Shown: one piece after another, positions 8,711 through 16,561 of the stretch
How positions within the stretch are numbered: position 1 is the first letter of the stretch
Layout: every line of letters begins with the position of its first letter
Assembly (NCBI RefSeq): GCF_001306135.1
Contig: NZ_LGKP01000042.1
Span: forward strand, 1-64,000
Length of the DNA: 64,000 bases
Source: Herpetosiphon geysericola
Lineage (GTDB): Bacteria > Chloroflexota > Chloroflexia > Chloroflexales > Herpetosiphonaceae
Reading direction: 5' to 3'
Translations under genes and position numbers: made by a program
The notes under the pieces: generated by a model
Told to the model about the DNA's origin: nothing
Databases searched by the model: none
Seen by the model: only the letters and a program-made list of their open reading frames with translations

Positions 8711-8947
8711 TATGGTAAGGATTACGGACAAACGGGCCGCTCGCTAAAATCAAGGCCAAACGGCTCCCTGAACAGCGCGAATCCGCAACAGAACGCTCAT
8801 TCTATGGCGGATTTATCGTAAGAATCTCCTGGCGCACGCTTAGATTTCTCGCAAAAATGCCCAGCAAACGGCATTTTACCCGCAACAGAATCGTTTTCAC
8901 AGGCTGAAGGAGTCTCCGTGGCCCGTTTCTCCGTAATCCTTACCATA
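8711..8947. mobile_element. MITE-like element with 28-bp terminal inverted repeats
   Basis: The left end (8711-8738, beginning TATGGTAAGGATTACGG) and the right end (8920-8947) are inverted repeats matching at 27 of 28 positions, with about 180 bp of non-coding DNA between them. This is the layout of a miniature inverted-repeat transposable element moved by an external transposase. Clear target duplications could not be identified. Part of the repeat (TAAGGATTA.GG) resembles the end of the IS4-family element 180 bp downstream, but it is not the same sequence. Confidence 0.7.
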
Positions 8948-8968
8948 CCTCTTTATGTCATGCAAATT

Positions 8969-8990
8969 GGGGTTTAAACGCAGATATCCC
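8969..8990 (-). repeat. Transposon-end-like 22-bp motif, copy A
   Basis: Read on the minus strand this is GGGATATCTGCGTTTAAACC followed by CC. Two relatives lie at 10726-10747 and 11043-11064. The G-rich terminus followed by a conserved core resembles Tn3-family ends. Function inferred only. Confidence 0.4.
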
Positions 8991-9117
8991 ATAGGGGTAA
9001 ACGCAACGTTGATGCGGTGAACGGCAACGTATGGGTTTTTGTGCATTCTGGTGGGCTATGTTCGCCATATGCTGATGATTATCAGCCATCAAATAAAGTG
9101 CTTATTTGGAGGGATAT

Positions 9118-9129
9118 GGGGTTAAACGC
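9118..9129 (+). repeat. Left 12-bp target duplication of the IS4 element
   Basis: GGGGTTAAACGC occurs exactly at both edges of the insertion sequence (9118-9129 and 10726-10737). A duplication of 10-13 bp is typical of IS4-family insertion, and its perfect state suggests a fairly recent event. Confidence 0.85.
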
Positions 9130-10725
9130 AAGACCACTCAAATAAGGATTATGGCGCTGGGCACTGCGTCCATTGGAAGGGCGGTGGCCGTCCGGGGTCT
9201 CGGATCGGGTCACCCGTCAGCGTGACCCGACAAATGGCATCGTCAAAACATCCCCTGAGTTGGTTCCGCTGCGCGTGGTCTGGGCCTTTCCGCAGAAATT
9301 TCGTCATTTTTTGCTTGACCACGCGCGGATTAATCCGAAAACGCCGCTTGGGAAGGCGCATCGTACTACACGCATCTAACAGCCGCTGATACAGTCGTTC
9401 ATGGTCGGCGGTGGGTGTTTGTTGAAACTCGCGCAGCGTGGCTTGGATTTCCTGCACCACCAGCACAAAACTGATGCGGTCTGGGTCACACGCCCCATAG
9501 GTTCCCGCATCGTGCATGACCGCGCGAATGGCATAGTGGGCAAGGACAAGACCATAAAACTCCTGAATAACCCCAACTGGTTTCTGGCTGCGAAACCGCT
9601 GCTGGGTTGCCCGTTGATGGGTATCGATTTCATCGATCATCAGTTCCACCTCCCAGCGCTCGTGATACGCGCCAATGATGGCCCGCGCTGGATACTGCAC
9701 CGGATCAAGCAGGGTCGTGATGAGCCGATGAACCGTCGTTGGATCGCCTAAGGCGGGCATGGACAGTTGATAGCTAATCATGCGAACCGTCATGCCGGAG
9801 AGCTTTTCCAGACGACCGTGGTTGGGTGGAAAGATGGTCACGAGGACAGACCCATCCGCCAGCACCGTCTGGACGCGTGGACGCAGATGTTTGCCAATGC
9901 GCCCGATGATCTGCGCACCTCGGTCTTGCGCTGCCGTGAGCAAGGCATGCGAATGAAAGCCGCAGTCCCACAACAAGAGCATCCCTGGGCCAACAGAACG
10001 CAGGAGCCGTTTGCCAATCGACCATTCCGAGGTGCGACAAGGCCAAATTCCCGCATCCACGATCGCATGCGTTCCGCACTCGATCAGATAGAGCAGTTTG
10101 GCTTGGGGGAACGCACCAGGGCCACGCCGACTGCCTGGACGGCCAAAATACGCCGCATTGGGTGGCGTATCGGCCACATCTTCGATGGTTCCATCAAGCG
10201 CCATCAGTCGTAACCCAAACAAGAAGGCTCCAGGCGTTGTGGGTGTGGCACGCGGGCGGCAGATCCGGCGCATGAGCGTATGGAGGGGATGAACGCCGAG
10301 TTGATAGCGTCGATAGGTAAACGCTCCACTCTGGGGGATCGGTGGCAGTGGCTCCGATGGCCAGATCCACCGCAGGCCACGGGTCAAATGGCGATAGACG
10401 GTGGGGATCGCGCAGTGCGTCCAGATATTCATGGCAATCAGCAGCCAGACCATCGTCCGCATTGTCAGCCGACGATGGCGCTGTTCGATGCAGTGGGTTT
10501 CCGCAAGCACCTGATCAATAAGGGTGGTGGGAAGCACACGGGCAAAGATATCGACGGTCAACTGGCTGGCGAGCTTGTCATCGGGCGAAAGTTGCCGTAT
10601 GGTAAAGGGCATCGCGACCTCCGTGGATAAGGAAAGCAGTGGGATGCGTTCAGTATCCCATGGATGGTCGCGATGCCCTCAGATGCAGTGATACCAGCTA
10701 CCATAACCCTTATTTGAGTGGTCTT
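9130..10725 (-). mobile_element. Complete IS4-family insertion sequence
   Basis: The element is 1596 bp and bounded by 25-bp inverted repeats (AAGACCACTCAAATAAGGAT... at 9130-9154 and its complement at 10701-10725) that differ at one position. Exact 12-bp direct repeats flank it. It carries one transposase gene on the minus strand, whose stop codon lies inside the left inverted repeat. It inserted into a copy of the 22-bp transposon-end-like motif, so it is younger than that motif. Confidence 0.88.
9149..10612 (-). CDS. IS4-family transposase
   Basis: 487 residues, full length for the family. The DDE catalytic residues are recognisable: D140 in LMALDGTIEDV, D216 in LLLWDCGFHSH and E323 in the YHERWEVE segment. 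The IS4 signature Y-(2)-R-(3)-E-(6)-K is present as Y316, R319, E323, but the last lysine is replaced by aspartate (D330). The N-terminal 100 residues would bind the inverted repeats. The gene fills the element at 9130-10725. A C-terminal piece of a close relative lies in opposite orientation at 11288-11476. Confidence 0.92.
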   Translation of the reverse strand: MPFTIRQLSPDDKLASQLTVDIFARVLPTTLIDQVLAETHCIEQRHRRLTMRTMVWLLIAMNIWTHCAIPTVYRHLTRGLRWIWPSEPLPPIPQSGAFTYRRYQLGVHPLHTLMRRICRPRATPTTPGAFLFGLRLMALDGTIEDVADTPPNAAYFGRPGSRRGPGAFPQAKLLYLIECGTHAIVDAGIWPCRTSEWSIGKRLLRSVGPGMLLLWDCGFHSHALLTAAQDRGAQIIGRIGKHLRPRVQTVLADGSVLVTIFPPNHGRLEKLSGMTVRMISYQLSMPALGDPTTVHRLITTLLDPVQYPARAIIGAYHERWEVELMIDEIDTHQRATQQRFRSQKPVGVIQEFYGLVLAHYAIRAVMHDAGTYGACDPDRISFVLVVQEIQATLREFQQTPTADHERLYQRLLDACSTMRLPKRRFRINPRVVKQKMTKFLRKGPDHAQRNQLRGCFDDAICRVTLTGDPIRDPGRPPPFQWTQCPAP

Positions 10726-10747
10726 GGGGTTAAACGCACATATCCCC
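10726..10747 (-). repeat. Transposon-end-like 22-bp motif, copy B (IS4 target site)
   Basis: Read on the minus strand it starts GGGGATATGTGCGTTTAACC and then CC. Its first 12 plus-strand bases (GGGGTTAAACGC, 10726-10737) are also the right target duplication of the IS4 element, so the insertion happened inside this motif. Confidence 0.5.
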
Positions 10748-11042
10748 GGTTTTCTCTCGTGAACATCGGTTCAGCCTAAAATCGTACCACAGTACCCATC
10801 ATTCAACGGGTTTTGTGGTCTCTTGATTTCATCGATGGGTTCTTTGGGACACAAACGTGCGCTGAATCACAGCAAAAGCGCGATAATCCAGCGGGCTGCT
10901 GGCATACCAGTTAAACGGTCGTTTGTTTAGTATGGTGCGGTGGTATAGTTCGCCTCGACGCGATTCATCCCTTTCGTATCGGGTATTCCATCGTAGGATT
11001 GTCATGAATATCAAGGAACACATCCGTTCGCTAGAGAAAACT

Positions 11043-11064
11043 GGGGGAATCTGCGTTCAACCCC
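11043..11064 (+). repeat. Transposon-end-like 22-bp motif, copy C
   Basis: GGGGGAATCTGCGTTCAACC plus CC, in opposite orientation to copies A and B. It abuts the resolvase-type site that begins at 11067, as expected for a Tn3-like left end or a miniature derivative of one. Confidence 0.45.
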
Positions 11065-11066
11065 GA

Positions 11067-11130
11067 TATCAGACATCATGAGTGCTTAAATAGGCCATTC
11101 ATGTCTGATAACGCTCTTTATTAGACATGA
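11067..11130 (+). repeat. Resolvase-type recombination site, copy 1
   Basis: A half-site TATCAGACA (11067-11075) is followed by a 32-bp dyad: 13-bp arms at 11099-11111 and 11118-11130 around a 6-bp spacer (CGCTCT). The arm core TGTCTGATAA / TTATTAGACA matches the well-known Tn3/gamma-delta resolvase half-site pattern TGTCYRATA. Copy 2 at 14539-14600 has the same 13-6-13 geometry and orientation, but the outer arm bases differ in a compensating way (TCATGTCT...AGACATGA here, TCCTGTCT...AGACAGGA there). Confidence 0.65.
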
Positions 11131-11287
11131 CATTACTCCGTTATAGTTACTTTGCCGCATACCGCACGAATGCTGGTTCTAGCCCTTTTAGCCTTGTCGC
11201 GCTAATATGGGGTTAAACCTCCTTCCTATAATCAACGGGTCGCCATCGTTCGTATGCGCACATACGTTTGCTGCCATGTTTCGAGGA

Positions 11288-11476
11288 GCCGTGCGTTTAA
11301 GCCCTAAGCGTCGGTTCCGGATGAATCCGCGTGTGGTCAAGCAAAAAATGACGAAATTTCTGCGGAAAGGCCCAGATCACGCGCCGCAGAACCAACCAAC
11401 GGGGTGCTTCGACACTGCCATTTGTCGGGTCACGCTGACCGATGACTCGATCCGTGACCCCGGACGGCCACCGCTA
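11288..11476 (+). pseudogene. C-terminal fragment of an IS4-family transposase
   Basis: The translation from about 11291 contains PKRRFRMNPRVVKQKMTKFL and RDPGRPP, nearly identical to the last 60 residues of the transposase at 9149-10612 but on the opposite strand. The N-terminal 420 residues and the catalytic triad are missing, so it is an inactive remnant of a related element. No inverted repeat was found at its ends. Confidence 0.85.
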
Positions 11477-11669
11477 AGGCCATATTACAGAATGCATAAA
11501 ATGAGCATTAATCCATGCTGAAGATCGATCAAAAAAGAGTTAGAAGACATCTCCAACGCTAAATCTTGGCTGTTTGATGTCTGCTACTAAGACGAGGAGA
11601 CATCAAGCAACAAATGGCCTTAAAAAACACGAATCGGTGCCATACCCCTTTACTTTTCTATCGACAGCG

Positions 11670-12857
11670 CTACCGATCCAAGAATGGATCACGGAGGCTG
11701 CGGGTTGAGGCACGAACCAAGGGCATGACTAAGGTCCGCGCCACATTGCGACTTGCTTCGGTCAGTCCGATGGTGCTGATACGGGTGGTTCGCGTGTAGA
11801 CATCTTCGGTCATCCGAGTTGGTTCGGCTAGCGTGTTCGCAAGGGCGTTGGACAGCGCCCCCTTCATTCCTGTGACCATAATGCCAACATCCACTGTTCC
11901 GACGTACCCTGCTCGCGAGTAGATTTGACCCATAGTCCACAAAAAATGGGTCGTAAGACCTGCGACCGTCCCCTCGAAAAGCTGAAGCGTTCCATTGACT
12001 TGGCTTGCGGCGCGTCCACAAAATAAACGCGCATGACCATTATCGTGGACATCAAGATCGAGAGCGCTGTCATACCGCCGGCCAGGTTTCCCTCGATCCT
12101 GGTCATGTAACGTCATCAACCATCCTTTTGTCGTTCGATGGATACTCGAGGGTTGGTGAAATTCTGGGTAATATCCACTAGGAATAGCTTGGTATTGCTG
12201 GGCCTGACCAAGCAACTTCGCAAAGAACACGCTATCATGCTGCTCGTCTTGTGTTCGAACAATCTGGTCCATCAGCCCTTCCGCTGCAAGTATGGGCCAT
12301 ATGCCGAGGTACAGAAATGCATAATCTGGATGGGGCGCAACAGCGAACTCGTGCACAAGATTGCCCATCAAGGACGATCGATCCTGTTCGGCCTCTTGCC
12401 GACGTCGGTAGAGTTGCGCGATCTGCCCTTCGCCCAACGGAATGTTGTTCCGGGTATCGCGACCATAGAACCGAAGTTCTTTGTCGACTACTACTTGGTG
12501 GGGTGCCCGCGGGGATGGCGGAACCACCACCACCAGATAGCCCTTGGCCGGATCAATGTCGGAACGAATCGTAGAAATATGAATCTGGGGTGGCTCCTGA
12601 AGACAGGTTTGGACGATGCGCGTGAGGCGATCAGCAGCGCCCTTAAGATCAATGGGCACCAGTTGATTGGGTCGCCCGTGTTCATCCTCACCAATCCCAT
12701 AGATAATGACACCACCATCATTCGCCATCGCCGCAATATCAATCGCAATTGACTTCGATTTCGTGGCTATTTCACGTTTCGCATCAAAGATGCTGCTCTC
12801 ATCCAGTCCTTGATCAATGGCTTGCTGGAGTTCATATTCGCTTTTAGGAATCCACAT
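11670..12857 (-). CDS. AlbA/Schlafen-type putative DNA/RNA-binding protein
   Basis: 395 residues with AGAGGAG ahead of the ATG. Residues 15-130 fit the AlbA_2 (Schlafen-like) domain: E and FDAKREI at about 24-30, then IAAMANDGGVIIYGIGE (about 41-57), the glycine-rich segment typical of this family. Members bind nucleic acid, and several serve as regulators or as nucleases in defence. The C-terminal 250 residues match nothing I recognise. The gene lies 33 bases downstream of the methyltransferase-nuclease gene on the same strand, so the two are almost certainly one operon. The pair sits between two resolvase-type sites, which points to a mobile defence-like cassette. Confidence 0.75.
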   Translation of the reverse strand: MWIPKSEYELQQAIDQGLDESSIFDAKREIATKSKSIAIDIAAMANDGGVIIYGIGEDEHGRPNQLVPIDLKGAADRLTRIVQTCLQEPPQIHISTIRSDIDPAKGYLVVVVPPSPRAPHQVVVDKELRFYGRDTRNNIPLGEGQIAQLYRRRQEAEQDRSSLMGNLVHEFAVAPHPDYAFLYLGIWPILAAEGLMDQIVRTQDEQHDSVFFAKLLGQAQQYQAIPSGYYPEFHQPSSIHRTTKGWLMTLHDQDRGKPGRRYDSALDLDVHDNGHARLFCGRAASQVNGTLQLFEGTVAGLTTHFLWTMGQIYSRAGYVGTVDVGIMVTGMKGALSNALANTLAEPTRMTEDVYTRTTRISTIGLTEASRNVARTLVMPLVRASTRSLRDPFLDR

Positions 12858-12890
12858 CAGATACTCCTCTGCATGATTATCACATTGAGG

Positions 12891-14357
12891 CTAAACATCA
12901 AGCCGATCTTGCTGGTTTGATGTATCCGGATCGACTCGCTGCACCTGCTTGAACGTGCCATACGCGGGCGGCATCGCAATCTCTTTACCTGCAAAGAGCT
13001 CGGCAATGGTCACAATCTGGACTCGTGGGTATTTTCGGCCCCAGCTCTGCGATTCGTAAAATCCTGCGGTAGTTGCTGCATCGCGCATCGGTTTTGTCGG
13101 TGGCTCTAGGGTGATGAGGACACCCATAACTCCCTTTGTCGCATCGAGCACACCAATCAAATCACGAATAACGCTGGCCTGCACCTTGCCACCCTTAACC
13201 TGAATAATAACTTTTTTAGTCTTGCCAGCCGCATCGTCAATGAAATTTATAATCCCATCGATTCCTCCGTCAGGACCCTTTTTACCTTGCTTGCTGCTAC
13301 CGTCGGCTCCGTACGGGCGGGCATGAATCATCGATAATGCCCACCATTGGAACTGATACGGATTATCGTTGAACAACTGGTGAGCTGCACCCACGTCCTC
13401 AGGCTCTCCGATGACATTAAACGTGAGACCTGGATACATTTCGGCAAGGCGGTATTTTTGGAGCGCAATGGAGAGATGAGTTATATCAATCCCGATCCAG
13501 CGTCGGCCAAGCTTTTGTGCTGCGGCGATCGTGGTTCCGCCGCCACAGAAGGGATCGAGCACTATATCGCCAAGATTGCTGCTAGCTTGAATAATGCGTT
13601 CTAACAAGATAAGCGGCTTCTGGGTAGGATAGCCGAGTCGTTCGTGTGCTAGTGGATTAATGATAGGAATATCCCACACATCGTCAACAGGAGTCCCTAA
13701 AGGATGTGGCTGATATTGTTTCCCTGATGCACTCATGATTCCGCTCTTTGCATACTGACTCGTCGCTTTATACGGCTGTCGAATTGCATCAACATTGAAG
13801 GTATGGCGTGGGCCAACGCGATACCACAGCAAAATATCATGTTTTCGAGAAAAATAGCTTTTTGAACGTCCACCGCCTGTATAGTGCCATACGATCTCAT
13901 TTAAAAAGTGATCAGCACCAAAAATAGTATCAAGAATGATCTTAAGATAATGACTTGCCGTCGGATCACAGTGTAAATACAGGCTCCCCGTTGGTTTAAG
14001 CACACGGTGCAACTCCATCAGCCGTGATGCCATCATCACCAGGTAGGCCATCATCGGGTTACTCCCAATAAACCCACGGAGTGCACTAATCATATCACTG
14101 ATGGCTGGAGATCCCTGGGTAACAAGTTCGTTATATTCTTGTTCGGCAGTTGGTCCCCAACTCCACGAGTCCGTAAATGCAACAATCTGAGCCTCTGAGT
14201 CGTTACCACGTTCGTCCTTGAAGAGTACATTATAGGTACGATTGGAGTTAAATGGTGGATCGAGATATACCAAATCAACGCTTTCTGTGGGGATATAGTC
14301 GCGCAGAATCTTAAGATTATCACCATAAAACAAGGTGTTATCGGTTATTGGTCGCAT
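12891..14357 (-). CDS. DNA methyltransferase fused to a restriction-like nuclease domain
   Basis: 488 residues, GAGGG before the ATG. Residues 1-300 form a beta-class amino-methyltransferase: catalytic DPPF at 33-36 precedes the AdoMet-binding motif DPFCGGGTT at about 267-275, the motif order that defines this class (N6-adenine or N4-cytosine). Residues about 340-470 look like a PD-(D/E)xK nuclease of the Mrr type: DGGIDG near 360, then VIIQVKGG near 382. One chain could therefore both modify and cut DNA, or the second domain may bind methylated DNA. It is transcribed ahead of the AlbA-type gene. Product specificity cannot be read from sequence. Confidence 0.82.
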   Translation of the reverse strand: MRPITDNTLFYGDNLKILRDYIPTESVDLVYLDPPFNSNRTYNVLFKDERGNDSEAQIVAFTDSWSWGPTAEQEYNELVTQGSPAISDMISALRGFIGSNPMMAYLVMMASRLMELHRVLKPTGSLYLHCDPTASHYLKIILDTIFGADHFLNEIVWHYTGGGRSKSYFSRKHDILLWYRVGPRHTFNVDAIRQPYKATSQYAKSGIMSASGKQYQPHPLGTPVDDVWDIPIINPLAHERLGYPTQKPLILLERIIQASSNLGDIVLDPFCGGGTTIAAAQKLGRRWIGIDITHLSIALQKYRLAEMYPGLTFNVIGEPEDVGAAHQLFNDNPYQFQWWALSMIHARPYGADGSSKQGKKGPDGGIDGIINFIDDAAGKTKKVIIQVKGGKVQASVIRDLIGVLDATKGVMGVLITLEPPTKPMRDAATTAGFYESQSWGRKYPRVQIVTIAELFAGKEIAMPPAYGTFKQVQRVDPDTSNQQDRLDV

Positions 14358-14538
14358 ATTACGCCCTCACACACAGGATGATAGGCAAGTCTATCATAGC
14401 TATTCAATCTATGAAATGAGACGAGCATTATATCCATCGTGTCGTACCAGTAGGGGTCAACCCAACGTCGATGCGACCAAGGGCAAAGGATGGATTCTCG
14501 CGCATTTTGATGGAATATTTTCGCCATACGTTCATGCG

Positions 14539-14600
14539 TATCAGACTATGAGTGATTAAGGCAGCCAATCCTGTCTGATATGTCTATATATTAGACAGGA
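14539..14600 (+). repeat. Resolvase-type recombination site, copy 2
   Basis: A half-site TATCAGAC (14539-14546) is followed by a dyad with 13-bp arms (14569-14581 and 14588-14600) and a 6-bp spacer (GTCTAT). The core is TGTCTGATAT / ATATTAGACA, as expected for a Tn3-type serine resolvase. It lies in the same orientation as copy 1, 3470 bp away, so recombination between them would excise the methyltransferase-AlbA operon as a circle. A recombinase gene lies about 540 bp to the right. Confidence 0.65.
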
Positions 14601-15007
14601 AAATACTTTATTATGTTAACTCTGCGGTTGGCCGCAGGAATGTTGGGCATAGACCTATTAGTGGTATGGGGGTTGGGGATGCGAAGATCGGCAGTTTCCA
14701 TGGGCGAGCCAAGATACGCAAGGATATACTGAAGATCATCCAGCATGGTTGGCAGGGCGAGCGGAAAAAAGCGTTGCTTCGCTTTAAAATAGCCCAATTG
14801 GAGGATAAACCAGGCATGGAGGAGATCATCTGATAACCGAGGAAAGCGCTCCGCTTCGGCATCCGACAGGGTAAAGGCAATCAGGCGATCCGCATCATTG
14901 AAGATAGGACGGTCATACAGAGCGGCACGGTCGGTTTCCTCAAGCAGGTGCAATCGTTTCTTCCGCGTGGTGGTGGCTGGGGTCGGTGGCATAGAGGTGA
15001 TCCCCAA
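14591..15007 (-). pseudogene. N-terminal fragment of a Tn3-type transposase
   Basis: 138 residues. The stretch RPIFNDADRLIAFTLSDAEA and the following helices resemble the N-terminal DUF4158 domain of Tn3-family TnpA proteins, which are normally near 1000 residues. Here the frame runs into the resolvase-type site and stops, with no catalytic region. It is either a truncated tnpA or a short derivative protein. It is divergent from the serine recombinase at 15137, the usual tnpA/tnpR arrangement. A similar but diverged 3-prime end seems to lie beside recombination site copy 1. Confidence 0.55.
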
Positions 15008-15136
15008 AAACGACCGTATTATAGCAACAAATACCGATGCAGAAAATCCCCCTTTCTTTTCAGCAGATTCTGGTTAAAATAATTCAAATTTGAGGATTTA
15101 TTGCGCAGCCAACGCGTAGGATGAAAGGATAGACGC

Positions 15137-15732
15137 ATGTACTATGCCTATCTGCGCGTCAGCACCAACAAACAGACAACCGACCAGCAGCGGTTTGAGA
15201 TTCTGAACTATGCTGACGCACACAAACTCACCATCGATTACTGGATCGACGAAACCGCCAGCGGAACAATGAAAATCGGTGAGCGGAAGTTTAGTCAGGT
15301 GCTCGCGGTGATGAACCGCCATGATGTCCTCATTGTGACCGAGTTGAGCCGACTTGGACGCAGCCTCATGGAGGTGATGAGTATCCTGTATACGTTGATG
15401 GAGCGTGAGATCACCGTCCAGTCCTCAAAGAAGGCTATACCTTGGGGAACAACCTCAACTCCAAGGTATTGGCCTTTGCATTTAGTCTGTCCGCCGAAAT
15501 TGAGCGAGCGATGATTTCACAACGGACAAAAGAAGCCTTGGGATGGAAACGGAGTGAAGGGAAACGGCTTGGTCAGCCAAAAGGCTCACGCTCAAAGACC
15601 ACCAAACTGACGGGGAAAGAGGCGATTATTGCAGAATTGCGGTCGAAAAAGATTTCCATCAGTGCGATTGCGCGTATTTTAGGAGTCCATCGACGGATGG
15701 TTGCGGCCTATATTCAACAGGATAAACGCTAA
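15137..15732 (+). pseudogene. Serine recombinase (resolvase/invertase), frameshifted
   Basis: Two overlapping frames, 15137-15514 and 15442-15732, together encode a resolvase of about 197 residues. The N-terminal part has the catalytic serine context YLRVSTNKQTTDQQ and VTELSRLGRS. The second part has AEIERAMISQRTKEAL (helix E region) and a C-terminal helix-turn-helix (ISISAIARILGVHRRMVAAY). Adding one A at the AAA near 15426-15428 would restore one frame (SSKEGYTLGNNLN). As given, the protein lacks its DNA-binding domain and is probably inactive. It likely acted on the resolvase-type sites at 11067 and 14539. Confidence 0.8.
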
Positions 15733-15817
15733 GACTATCCCAGGTTATATCCTTTCAAAAAGGCTGACATAGACATACCCAAAAATGGCTTGCTAACACA
15801 TTTTCGAGGGAGTATCC

Positions 15818-16462
15818 ATGGCTGATATAGGGTATTTACTAATCACATATTCCGCTGATCGTGATACGACGTGGGACCCGATCTATTTACGACATGAAGT
15901 GACCTATCTTGGCCGCCCTGCTCCCGATGAAACAAAGCCCTATATCAAACTTGATATACTCTCAGTTTCGCGTGTCCATGCACGCATTGTCTATACCAAT
16001 CAGGAGTATATTCTAGAAAATATAAAAGGACAGTATAGAATCGGATTATTTGAGCAAGAATTAGCGATAGGTCAGTCGCATACACTTCGTCACGGAACGA
16101 TCTTTCAAATACCGAATCGCTCTGACGAATTTTTTCGAATCATTTTTCTGCTGAATGATAAAACACAGGTTTTGCCACTTGACATTGATGAATCATCGCA
16201 ACGTGTCATGGTTTTTGGCGACTACATTTCAGTAACAGGCCTCGAATTTACGCTATTGAAGTATCTCTATTGGCATCGTGGGATGCTCTGCACATATACC
16301 GATATTATCAATGCTCTTTGGCCAGATGATAGGTATAGTGGAGGCCGCCGATCGGAGCTTGATGTCTTACTCTCACGAATCCGCAGCAAAATCCGTAGTG
16401 CGAGCGGCGGATTTACGTTTCTACAAACCATTCGTACCGAAGGTATCCGGTTGGTTGTGTAA
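15818..16462 (+). CDS. FHA-winged-helix transcription regulator
   Basis: 214 residues, GAGGGAG before the ATG. Residues 1-110 are a forkhead-associated domain (LGRP near residue 32, then SVSRVHARI), so it should bind a phosphothreonine protein. Residues 125-214 are an OmpR/PhoB-type winged helix (VTGLEFTLLKYLYWH, then SELDVLLSRIRSKI and a wing TIRTEGIRLV) expected to bind DNA. There is no receiver or BTAD domain. The domain order is the reverse of EmbR-type regulators, in which the DNA-binding domain comes first. It lies just upstream of a membrane FHA protein and a membrane Ser/Thr kinase, suggesting kinase-controlled transcription. Confidence 0.85.
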   Translation: MADIGYLLITYSADRDTTWDPIYLRHEVTYLGRPAPDETKPYIKLDILSVSRVHARIVYTNQEYILENIKGQYRIGLFEQELAIGQSHTLRHGTIFQIPNRSDEFFRIIFLLNDKTQVLPLDIDESSQRVMVFGDYISVTGLEFTLLKYLYWHRGMLCTYTDIINALWPDDRYSGGRRSELDVLLSRIRSKIRSASGGFTFLQTIRTEGIRLVV

Positions 16463-16561
16463 AGACTTATCAGATTATTAAGGAAGTTGCAAGTCATTTG
16501 CAAGTTGTATGTTTCCCTAAGCTTTTTATACTCAAAAGAGTCTATTACGCTTGGAGAAACG

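Larger units (their letters stand above)
8668..9117. other. Intergenic region with MITE-like element
   Basis: No gene is seen. It contains the 237-bp inverted-repeat element at 8711-8947, one copy of a transposon-end-like motif at 8969-8990, and a short dyad (GCTGAT/ATCAGC) near 9070. Confidence 0.5.
10748..11287. other. Gene-free stretch with transposon ends and a recombination site
   Basis: No credible gene is seen. The stretch holds motif copy C (11043-11064), the resolvase-type site at 11067-11130, about 60 bp that align loosely with the 3-prime end of the transposase fragment at 14591, and ATATGGGGTTAAAC near 11205, which looks like a truncated further copy of the end motif. Confidence 0.45.

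Noticed and set aside
9401-10213. Long plus-strand open frames opposite the IS4 transposase
   Set aside because: They are antisense shadows of a complete transposase with full catalytic motifs.
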